A DNA stretch of 64,000 nt. Source: Flavivirga eckloniae. GTDB lineage: Bacteria; Bacteroidota; Bacteroidia; Flavobacteriales; Flavobacteriaceae. Location: NCBI RefSeq assembly GCF_002886045.1, contig NZ_CP025791.1, positions 4,851,001 to 4,915,000 on the forward strand, in the 5' to 3' direction. Each line of letters begins with the position of its first letter. Position 1 is the stretch's first letter. The notes beneath the pieces are model-generated. The model saw only the letters and a list, made by a program, of their open reading frames with translations. It had not been told where the DNA came from and searched no databases. The position numbers and the translations under genes were made by a program. This document shows, piece after piece, positions 28,309 to 35,920 of the stretch.

Positions 28309-28478
28309 AATGCAAAGATAAAGTTCCGTTTCAATACTGAAACGAGTTCAGCACAAGTGAGCTTTATCGGTTGTTAAACGAAGGTAGGCGAAATTTTTTG
28401 CAAAATCAAGTAGGGGAATTATATTTAGAATACAGGATTATACCAAGAACCTTCGGGTGAGCATAAACCATATAAACA
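28309..28478 (-). repeat. Array repeat copy 4 (no pepD tail)
   Basis: Promoter block (reverse TATCTTTG at 28313-28320), hairpin, GTTAAACGAA, the TTAGAATACAGG segment, and GTGAGCATAAACC, then it ends before the pepD tail. The boundary repeat TGTCTTT of the next module begins at 28479. Confidence 0.8.
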
Positions 28479-28502
28479 TGTCTTTTAGTACTTTTCTAAG
28501 GC

Positions 28503-29651
28503 CTATTTTATATTTTTTCTCTTCATTCCAAAAAGAAACCTTATTGTATTATTTGGACGAATAAATAAATGATAAACGAGAAAAGTAATGGCGAAACATA
28601 TAATTAATAAAAACAAAAGCTTTAAAGAAATATTGTCTTTAGTTCTTACTACATAAAAACCTACAATTACAATTACTGTTTGATGTAAAATATAAAAGGG
28701 GTACACAGCAGTATTCATATAATTTAAGAGTTTACTACTTTTATTTAAATATTTTTTACCATAACCTAAAAAGGTGAATACCCACATCCAAGAATTAAAA
28801 TTTATAATACCAATAAAAAGATAGGTTTGGGGTTTTTCAATCCAGTTATCCCAAACGTCAAATGGTTCCCAACTATTCCATCTTAAGATATTAATTATTA
28901 AGATTGACAAAAAAGCAAAACTTAAGAATAAATGTCTTTTTGTTTCAATAATTGTCATTATTTGTTGAAATCTAAAAAGTAGTAATCCTGCAATAATGAA
29001 AAATATAAAAAATGAATGCCTTCCCCAATCATTTATTAAATCATATGTAGTTTTATAATAAAAAGATAGAAATGTGCAAGGAAGAATTGCTATTAAAATG
29101 AACACAAATATGGAAACGGGTTCTTTGAAAAAAGAACTTAAAGCTTTAGTTATTCGATTGTTTTTCTTTAATAATAAGAATAATGGAATTGATAGGATAT
29201 TATAACAAAATAAATAGGGGATAAACCATAAATGTAACCAGTGAAAATTTCCATTTGGCCACCATTTAAACTCTAAAAAAGATTGATAAAATTCAAAGTA
29301 GCTTTGGTCAATCCCTTCTAATTTTCGTTCAAAATATATTTGGGGAGCTACAAGGATAAAAGTCCAAATAATTGTAGGGATTATTAAACGTATAAATCGT
29401 TGAATAGTGAATGCTTTCCAATTTAATCGTAGCATAAGAATATAAGAGATGTATCCCGAAACAAAGAATAGCAAAGGCATTCTAAAAGATGCCATCCAAT
29501 AGTTAATTTCTAAAAGCACATTACTTGTTTCTTTATTTTTGATATGCCAACCCCATTCAGCCACAAAAACCATAAAAACGTGATAAATAAACATCATTAT
29601 AATGGCTATAACTCTTAAAAAATCAATGTAATAATATCGTGCTGTTTTCAT
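28503..29651 (-). CDS. Acyltransferase-3 family membrane protein (array module E)
   Basis: About 382 residues from the ATG at 29651. About ten membrane helices. N-terminal YYIDFLRVIAIIMMFIYHVF carries the conserved Arg and His of the AT3 (OpgC/OafA-type) family, and SFRMPLLFFVSGY follows as expected. These enzymes move acyl groups (acetyl, succinyl) onto extracytoplasmic sugars or lipids. It shares a module with the LytTR gene 88 bp upstream, probably as one transcript. Confidence 0.82.
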   Translation of the reverse strand: MKTARYYYIDFLRVIAIIMMFIYHVFMVFVAEWGWHIKNKETSNVLLEINYWMASFRMPLLFFVSGYISYILMLRLNWKAFTIQRFIRLIIPTIIWTFILVAPQIYFERKLEGIDQSYFEFYQSFLEFKWWPNGNFHWLHLWFIPYLFCYNILSIPLFLLLKKNNRITKALSSFFKEPVSIFVFILIAILPCTFLSFYYKTTYDLINDWGRHSFFIFFIIAGLLLFRFQQIMTIIETKRHLFLSFAFLSILIINILRWNSWEPFDVWDNWIEKPQTYLFIGIINFNSWMWVFTFLGYGKKYLNKSSKLLNYMNTAVYPFYILHQTVIVIVGFYVVRTKDNISLKLLFLLIICFAITFLVYHLFIRPNNTIRFLFGMKRKNIK

Positions 29652-29739
29652 TTCTTGTTTTTTCAACAAAAATAGATTTACAACAATACATAATTTGTTT
29701 TTTGTGATGAAAGACAAGGTTTTGTGACTATAAACAAGA

Positions 29740-30621
29740 CTATGAAATATTTTTCATTGTCTTGTTAAAAATCTTAATCATATTTCTTGAAACGGGCACA
29801 ACAGATTCATTAATTTGAAGTTGGTAACCTTGTGCGTTTCCATTGATTTTATTTACGTAATTACAATTAATTAAATAAGAACGATGGGTTTTAATAATGT
29901 TTGGATATGTTTTTAAAAGAGCATCTAAACTTTTTAATGTAGTTCTTATTAGTTTTTTCTTTGGTTTTTCTTTATCAAAATATATTTCTATGTAATTACC
30001 TTCTGATTTAGCATATATAAATTGATTAATATCAAATTCAAAACCTTCTATGTTTACAATATCTGTTTTTAGTTTAACTAAAGTTATTTTCTCATTAATA
30101 AAGTTATTTAATATCGTTGCATTATTGATATGTTTACTATTTAATAAATTAAAATTTATAGGAATTAGAATAACAACAAATAATGTGCCCACTAAAAATG
30201 TATTTGTTATTTCTTCAAACAAATATTGCCAAGACCAATTATTAAGGTTGTCGTAAATAATATCTCTAATCAAAAATTGAACTAAACCTATAATAAAGAA
30301 AATAAAGAAAATAAAAAGTATTTCTTTTAAAATATTCCAATTGTCTTCTTTTTTTAATTTTCCTAAAATGAATGCTATACTATAAATAACAATGGGAGGA
30401 GTTAATGCATGAATTATTGATATCCAGAAATAATTCATTTTATGTTCTGAATATTCAACATTGAAAGGCTTAAATGCAAAATTGAAAAAGAAAGTCATAA
30501 AAAAAAACAGAGCAACTATTATCTTAAGGCTTTTTCCTTTATAATAAAAAGGATAAGGTTGTAATAGAAAATGTGTGATTTTATTTTTCAAATTTGAAGT
30601 GTAACTCGTTTTTTTAGGCAT
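29740..30621 (-). CDS. Membrane-anchored LytTR-domain regulator (array module F)
   Basis: About 293 residues from the ATG at 30621. Four membrane helices (about 27-150) are followed by a LytTR DNA-binding domain at about 200-293 (QFIYAKSEGNYIEIYF, RTTLKSLDALL, IIKTHRSYLINCNYVNKI, VPVSRNMIKIF). The membrane part replaces the usual receiver domain, as in MHYT-like or DUF LytTR proteins of Bacteroidota. Likely controls its own operon with the acyltransferase. The -7 element in copy 5 is so close that the leader would be only a few bases; the alternative is translation from within the repeat. Confidence 0.8.
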   Translation of the reverse strand: MPKKTSYTSNLKNKITHFLLQPYPFYYKGKSLKIIVALFFFMTFFFNFAFKPFNVEYSEHKMNYFWISIIHALTPPIVIYSIAFILGKLKKEDNWNILKEILFIFFIFFIIGLVQFLIRDIIYDNLNNWSWQYLFEEITNTFLVGTLFVVILIPINFNLLNSKHINNATILNNFINEKITLVKLKTDIVNIEGFEFDINQFIYAKSEGNYIEIYFDKEKPKKKLIRTTLKSLDALLKTYPNIIKTHRSYLINCNYVNKINGNAQGYQLQINESVVPVSRNMIKIFNKTMKNIS

Positions 30622-30628
30622 TAAAGAC

Positions 30629-30990
30629 AATGCAAAGATAAAGTTCCGTTTCAATACTGAAACGAGTCCAGCACAAGCGGGCTTTATCAACTGTTGAACG
30701 AAGTTAGGTGAAATCTTTTATAAAATCAAGTAGGAGAATTATATTTAGAATACAGGATTATATCAAGAACCTTAGGGTGAGTATAAAACATATGTATATA
30801 CTCAAAAATATTGGAAGTTTGTATTGGAGATTCCTGTTAAGTAAAATTGGTTGAAACGGAATGTTTCGTTTAACGGTATCGTGTATGAGTAGAAGCAGTG
30901 TTTTGCTCAAAAACCTTTTGGTTTTGCACTGACCTTTGGTTTATATTTATGCTTTTTCTCTATGATTTAAACCACTGTTAATTATGTGCG
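30629..30990 (-). repeat. Array repeat copy 5
   Basis: Full order as in copy 2, with a 12-base deletion inside the pepD tail. TTCCGTTTCAA (30644-30654) is complementary to TTGAAACGGAA (30851-30861). Reverse TATCTTTG at 30633-30640. Terminator hairpins AAAACC..GGTTTT around 30911-30924. Confidence 0.85.
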
Positions 30991-30993
30991 CAG

Positions 30994-32385
30994 TTATCTG
31001 TTTCTTTCTTTTATTTCATTAATTATTTCTGTACTCACCCAATAAATATCCTGATTCCTTGTATAAAACAAATATTTTCCATCTTTAGTCACAACAGGAC
31101 AATATTCATAATATTGTGTATTTATTTCCTTCCCCATATTGACTGCTTTTGTCCATGAACCATTCGAGTCCTTAAAACTTATGTATAAATCTCCACGTCC
31201 ATAACTATCATCTTCTCTTGTAGAACAAAAAATGATATAAGATTCATCTGGAGATATAAAAACATCCGCTTCATAAGCTTCTGTATTTATTGAATTGTCA
31301 AGAGCCACAGGCTTTTGAAATTCACCATCAATAAATTTTGAGTAGTAGATATCGTGGTTGGTTTCTTTACCTTTTTCAGTAGCATGCCCATCTGATGAAA
31401 AATACATGGTTCCATCATGTGTAAACGAAATATAATATTCATCTCCATTCGTGTTAATATTTGTCCCAGTATTAATGGGTTCAGACCATCCGTTCTTATC
31501 CTTTTGGACATACCAAATGTCAACATCTTTAGGTTCTCCCAAACCATCCAAGGCTCTTTTCGAGATGAAGTATAATCTGTTTTCATCGTTAGATAAAAAT
31601 GGGTCATTGAAACCATAGCGATCATGAGAGAGTATTGTTTTTGGCTTAGACCATTTATCTCCTATAAGTTTTGAATATCGGATTTCACTTTTCCCGTCCG
31701 TATCCACACCAAAATAAAATTCTGTGCCATTTGAATTAAAATATGAACCAAATTCCTGTTCTTCGGTAGAAATAAAGTTCGGTGCGAATAGTTTTGGTGT
31801 TAACCCAGGATCGGGTTGCCCCATATATTTTCCTTTCATTTCAATAGAGCGAACCTTATTCTGATCTGCTCCCAATAAAAGTAAAAACTTAGAGATTTCT
31901 TTTGCATTCAATCTTTGTGAAATTTCCAAGGCTGTACTTCCCCTTTCATTTGTGCAATTGATATCAATACCACTACTAACTAATTTTTTAATAAATGTAC
32001 TGTCTTTCCTTGTCACTGCCTTTTCCATAAGCGACCCTCCGTATTTGTCTATCCAGTCATTATTGGGTTGTAATTCAAGTAACAAGTCAAAATATTCTTC
32101 GTTACCAAAATGAACTGCGATATGCATTGGGATTTTTTTCTGGAAATCTTCCCCATTGATGTTTATTTCTTTTTGAACCAGGAAATCAAAGACTTCTTTT
32201 TGCTTACAGGCAACGGCCCAATGTAATAAAGACCTACCGCGATTATCCTTTACATCTATTGCGTTATTTATTAACATACTATCCAATCTCACCAAATTAC
32301 CTTGGCAAACTGTTCTATGTATGTTTTGTGCAGATACACTTAGACCGGTCAAGGAAAAAACGAGAATAAATAATGTTTTTTTCAT
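30994..32385 (-). CDS. Ankyrin-repeat / PD40 propeller fusion protein (array module G)
   Basis: 463 residues. Signal peptide (to SVSAQ), then about five ankyrin repeats at 30-175 (DNRGRSLLHWAVACKQKEVF, DFQKKIPMHIAVHFGNEEYF, NERGSTALEISQRLNAKEIS), then PD40 blades at about 200-455 (FNDPFLSNDENRLYFISKR, ISFTHDGTMYFSSD, ISPDESYIIFCSTR, VTKDGKYLFYTRN). Both halves are protein-binding scaffolds; an exported ankyrin protein is unusual. Adjacent modules C and G share the PD40 part. Confidence 0.82.
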   Translation of the reverse strand: MKKTLFILVFSLTGLSVSAQNIHRTVCQGNLVRLDSMLINNAIDVKDNRGRSLLHWAVACKQKEVFDFLVQKEININGEDFQKKIPMHIAVHFGNEEYFDLLLELQPNNDWIDKYGGSLMEKAVTRKDSTFIKKLVSSGIDINCTNERGSTALEISQRLNAKEISKFLLLLGADQNKVRSIEMKGKYMGQPDPGLTPKLFAPNFISTEEQEFGSYFNSNGTEFYFGVDTDGKSEIRYSKLIGDKWSKPKTILSHDRYGFNDPFLSNDENRLYFISKRALDGLGEPKDVDIWYVQKDKNGWSEPINTGTNINTNGDEYYISFTHDGTMYFSSDGHATEKGKETNHDIYYSKFIDGEFQKPVALDNSINTEAYEADVFISPDESYIIFCSTREDDSYGRGDLYISFKDSNGSWTKAVNMGKEINTQYYEYCPVVTKDGKYLFYTRNQDIYWVSTEIINEIKERNR

Positions 32386-32403
32386 TTTGCTTTAATTGCT
32401 GAT

Positions 32404-32510
32404 AATGTAAAGATAAAATACCGTTTTAATGCTGAAACGATTTCAGCACAAGCGAACTTTATAGATTGTTAAACGAAGTTAGGTGAAATCTTTTACAAAA
32501 TCAACAAGAT
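32404..32510 (-). repeat. Array repeat copy 6 (distal end)
   Basis: AATGTAAAGATAAAAT, hairpin, GTTAAACGAAGTTAGGTGAAAT, then it ends just before yidD. Reverse -7 element is TATCTTTA, one base off consensus. This marks the far border of the array. Confidence 0.75.
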
Positions 32511-32520
32511 AAAATAATAC

Positions 32521-32745
32521 TTAAGGCACGGGGTCATGTCCTGAACCTCCCCAGGGATGGCAACTAAAAATACGTTTTATAGCTAACCAGCCACCTTTAA
32601 ATAAACCGTGTCTTTGTAAAGCTTCTTTAGAATAGTGGGAGCATGTTGGTTGATATCTACAGGTTGCAGGCGTTAATGGTGATATAAGTATTTGATATAC
32701 TTTTATCAAAAACAAAAACGGTGCTGTTAGTAGTTTTTTTAGCAT
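32521..32745 (-). CDS. yidD: Membrane protein insertion efficiency factor
   Basis: 74 residues, the full family length. [24 protein letters not shown] and [17 protein letters not shown] are the two YidD signatures with three conserved Cys. It acts at the inner membrane with YidC. Usually found with rnpA/yidC, but often alone in Flavobacteriaceae as here. The array ends 10 bases before its stop. Confidence 0.93.
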   Translation of the reverse strand: MLKKLLTAPFLFLIKVYQILISPLTPATCRYQPTCSHYSKEALQRHGLFKGGWLAIKRIFSCHPWGGSGHDPVP

Positions 32746-32940
32746 TATTCTTATTCCCTCGAAGGAGGGAATCTTATTAATTATAGTTCCAATGTATCAC
32801 TTCGATTCCTTTCATCAATCAAACTTCGATATTTCTTTTACCAAGTTTAATATAGACTTTGAGTAATCTTTTTTAATCGAACTTCAAACAATGAGATTCC
32901 TGCCTTACTGAAACAAGTTCAGCACATGTCGCAGGAACTT

Positions 32941-34422
32941 TTAATTAACCGAAAACGTAGTACCATCTTTACCATCCTTAAGCTGAATACCAACTTCGGC
33001 TAATTCGTCTCGGATTTTATCAGATAAAGCAAAGTCTTTATTCGCTCTGGCTTCTTGTCTTAGTTTAATTAATATATCAACGGCTCCGGATAGTTTATCC
33101 GTTCCTGAATCACTTTTAGAAGCATTTTCAAGACCTAATACATCAAAAACAAAAATATTGATGGTAGTCTTAAAAAGATTTAAATCTTCGGCAGACAATG
33201 TTTCTGAGCCTTCCTTAATTTGATTGATGTATTTAGAAGCTTCAAATAAATGCGAAATTAAAATAGGTGAATTAAAATCATCATTCATAGCATCATAGCA
33301 CTTCTGTTTCCAGGTGTTTACATCTATTGTAGACGTTTCAGAAGCTTTTAAGCCATCTAACAAATTAACAGCATCCATTAATCTGTAAAAGCCTTTTTCG
33401 CTAGCTAATAAACCATCATCAGTTAAATCTAAAACACTTCGATAAGACGATTGTGCATTAAAAAACCTAATCACACTAGGGCCGTAAGCTTTACTAAAGA
33501 ATTTATTATTCCCAGATAATAATTCGTCTGGATTCACTGTGTTTCCAGTTGTTTTAGACATACGCTGTCCGTTAAGCTCTAACATATTGGCATGCATCCA
33601 ATAGTTTACAGGCGATTTTCCTTTAGCAGCTTCATTTTGAGCAATTTCACATTCGTGGTGCGGGAATTTTAAATCCATACCGCCACCGTGAATATCAAAT
33701 TGTTCGCCTAAGTACTTAGTACTCATAGCTGTACACTCTAAGTGCCAACCCGGGAAACCATCGCTCCAGGGAGATGGCCAACGCATAATATGTTGTGGTT
33801 CAGCTTTTTTCCAAAGTGCAAAATCCTGAGGATTCTTTTTATCGCTTTGTCCGTCTAGCTCTCGGGTATTATGAATTAAATCGTCAAGTTTACGCTTGCT
33901 TAATTTTCCGTAGTCGTTTGTTTCATTGAATTTATGCACATCAAAGTAAACAGAACCATTTACTTCGTAAGCGAAACCATTATCAATAATACTTTTTATA
34001 AGCTCGATTTGCTCTATAATATGACCTGTGGCTGTAGGCTCTATACTAGGCGGTAAAAAATTGAAGGTATTTAGAATGTTGTGAAAATCAACGGTATAGC
34101 GCTGCACAACTTCCATAGGTTCAATTTGCTCTAAACGCGCTTTTTTAGTGATTTTATCTTCACCGGCATCGGCATCATTTTCTAAATGACCAGCGTCTGT
34201 AATATTTCTAACGTAGCGTACTTTATAACCTAAATGTTTTAGATATCTAAATATCATATCGAAAGACATAAAAGTTCTTACGTTACCTAAGTGTACATTA
34301 CTGTAAACGGTTGGACCACACACATACATACCTACATAACCTTCGTTAATTGGTTTGAATGTTTCTTTTTCTCCAGTAAGTGAATTGTATATTTTAATTT
34401 GTTGATGCTGAAAAAGGTGCAT
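32941..34422 (-). CDS. cysS: Cysteinyl-tRNA synthetase
   Basis: 493 residues. Class I motifs: [16 protein letters not shown] (HIGH-type) and [10 protein letters not shown] (KMSKS-type). Zinc ligands in YVCGPT, LECTAM and [16 protein letters not shown]-like helical C-terminal domain. It charges tRNA-Cys in the cytoplasm. A GGAGGGAATC repeat piece sits downstream near 32763. Confidence 0.96.
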   Translation of the reverse strand: MHLFQHQQIKIYNSLTGEKETFKPINEGYVGMYVCGPTVYSNVHLGNVRTFMSFDMIFRYLKHLGYKVRYVRNITDAGHLENDADAGEDKITKKARLEQIEPMEVVQRYTVDFHNILNTFNFLPPSIEPTATGHIIEQIELIKSIIDNGFAYEVNGSVYFDVHKFNETNDYGKLSKRKLDDLIHNTRELDGQSDKKNPQDFALWKKAEPQHIMRWPSPWSDGFPGWHLECTAMSTKYLGEQFDIHGGGMDLKFPHHECEIAQNEAAKGKSPVNYWMHANMLELNGQRMSKTTGNTVNPDELLSGNNKFFSKAYGPSVIRFFNAQSSYRSVLDLTDDGLLASEKGFYRLMDAVNLLDGLKASETSTIDVNTWKQKCYDAMNDDFNSPILISHLFEASKYINQIKEGSETLSAEDLNLFKTTINIFVFDVLGLENASKSDSGTDKLSGAVDILIKLRQEARANKDFALSDKIRDELAEVGIQLKDGKDGTTFSVN

Positions 34423-34456
34423 AAGCTAATATTGTATTTTGTTAAGTTGCTTGGCG

Positions 34457-34819
34457 TTAAGCTTTCAAAAAATGATTTTTTAGAGCATTAATCTTATTGG
34501 TTATTGATTCCACCTCTAATCTAATATTTTTATAGCTTTCTTCAGAAATAAAATTAAATTCTTTTGAAATTATTGATTGATTTAATAGTTCTAAGGTAGA
34601 ACTATATGCTATTGTCATGAAGTGTGCCTTATTTTTATTTGCAAGCCTCACCGTTCCCTCAGCAATATTTGAGGAAACCGAAACAGAGCTTCTTCTCATT
34701 TGGGAGACTAATCCAAATTTTTCTTCATTTGGGTATAAATCTGTTATTTTATAAGTGTTAACAGCTAGCTGAATGGCCTCTTTCCAAACTTCTAGTTTTT
34801 CAAATGAGTAAATATGCAT
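34457..34819 (-). CDS. Four-helix-bundle protein (23S rRNA intervening-sequence protein type)
   Basis: About 120 residues from the ATG at 34819. SFEKLEVWKEAIQLAVNTYKIT and SQMRRSSVSVSSNIAEGTVR are the hallmark of the S23/IVP-like four-helix-bundle family (TIGR02436). The function is unknown; many copies are mobile and inserted between housekeeping genes, here between cysS and folE. Confidence 0.88.
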   Translation of the reverse strand: MHIYSFEKLEVWKEAIQLAVNTYKITDLYPNEEKFGLVSQMRRSSVSVSSNIAEGTVRLANKNKAHFMTIAYSSTLELLNQSIISKEFNFISEESYKNIRLEVESITNKINALKNHFLKA

Positions 34820-34857
34820 GAATAGGGTTAATTGGCAGTTTAACAACAAGCAAAGAA

Positions 34858-35535
34858 CTAGAATTTTGTATCTAATTTTATATAGTCTAAAAATTCTCTA
34901 CGAGTTGCTTCTTCTTTAAATTTACCCCCAAATTCTGAAGTTACCGTACTACTTTCAATATCTCTTATGCCTCTGGAATTAACACACAAATGTTTTGCAT
35001 CTACCACACAAGCAACATCTTGAGTTCCTAAAACCTCCTGAAGTTCTTTTACTACTTGTATGGTTAATCGTTCTTGAACTTGCGGACGTTTAGCAAAATA
35101 ATCGACTATACGATTCATTTTAGATAGCCCGACAACAGTTCCGTTAGAGATATAGGCGATATGCGCTTTTCCAACTATAGGCAATAAATGGTGCTCACAG
35201 GTTGAATAAACAGTAATGTTTTTCTCAACAAGCATTTCACCATACTTATATTTATTTTCAAATGTGGAAGCGCTTGGTTTTCTTTTCGGATCCAGTCCAC
35301 CAAAAATTTCATTAACAAACATTTTGGCAACACGGTTTGGTGTACCATTCAAACTATCATCGGTTAAGTCAAGACCTAACGTTTCCATAATATGACGCAC
35401 ATCATCCTTAATAATGTCTATTTTTTCTTCGTTAGAAAGTTTAAAGGCATCATTTCGTAATGGTGTATTTGAAGAAGTTCCTATATGGTCATCTCCTAAA
35501 GAATCGAATTGTTCGATGTTATTTTCAATTTTCAT
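34858..35535 (-). CDS. folE: GTP cyclohydrolase I
   Basis: 225 residues. Zinc and active-site motifs STCEHHLLPIVGKAHIAY, GLSKMNRIVDYFAKRPQVQERL and CVVDAKHLCVNSRGI are complete. It makes 7,8-dihydroneopterin triphosphate, the first step towards tetrahydrofolate; folP lies at 51 kb. A good -7 element is upstream. Confidence 0.96.
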   Translation of the reverse strand: MKIENNIEQFDSLGDDHIGTSSNTPLRNDAFKLSNEEKIDIIKDDVRHIMETLGLDLTDDSLNGTPNRVAKMFVNEIFGGLDPKRKPSASTFENKYKYGEMLVEKNITVYSTCEHHLLPIVGKAHIAYISNGTVVGLSKMNRIVDYFAKRPQVQERLTIQVVKELQEVLGTQDVACVVDAKHLCVNSRGIRDIESSTVTSEFGGKFKEEATRREFLDYIKLDTKF

Positions 35536-35920
35536 TTAGCTAAAAAGTGATGTTTTTGATCTGCAAAGATAAGTAAAACACTTTTGTTATGTTTTGTCTT
35601 AACAAACAATTAATTATTGGGAATTCTATGATAATATAAATCAAGGTTGCCTTTAAGTTTTATGTTCAATTTTTACCTAAACATGAGGAGTTTTCAGCAA
35701 AAAATCAAATAGTTGGTCTTTGTTTTGGGCAATTAATTACATTAAAAATCAAAAAAAAAGGTTGTCTTAAAAGTTATTGTAATTCAATATTGTCAGATGG
35801 AATTTGTCGAAACCGATATTGATTATCTGGTAATTTAAAAATATTTCGACAAACTCGATATGACGTTGAACTTACTTTTGAGACAACCTCTTTACGAAAT
35901 TTCTTGAGCTATATGTGATT
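35536..35920. repeat. Gap with MITE-like inverted-repeat element (35759-35889)
   Basis: AGGTTGTCTTAAAAG (35759-35773) and CTTTTGAGACAACCT (35875-35889) are a 15 bp inverted repeat with one mismatch. Inside, AATTTGTCGAAAC and ATTTCGACAAACTC form a second stem. The outer ends resemble IS terminal repeats known from Bacteroidota. It also overlaps what should be the porin gene's 3' flank and may act as a terminator. Confidence 0.65.
35564..35571 (-). promoter_or_regulatory. -7 element TATCTTTG for folE
   Basis: Reverse strand exact TAnnTTTG, about 29 bases before the folE ATG, the same octamer as in the array repeats. Confidence 0.55.

Noticed and set aside
24510-32510. CRISPR array
   Set aside because: Repeats are 55-370 bases, spaced by whole genes, not short repeats with equal spacers; no cas genes.
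24510-32510. Classical integron with intI
   Set aside because: No integrase gene in the window, and each cassette has its own promoter; I keep only the comparison with attC-like ends as a hypothesis.
24510-32510. Insertion sequences or a prophage in the array
   Set aside because: No transposase, resolvase, capsid or lysis gene is visible between pepD and yidD.
35536-35920. Riboswitch upstream of folE
   Set aside because: The leader is about 25 bases by the -7 element; the structure in the gap is an inverted repeat beyond the promoter, not a conserved aptamer.
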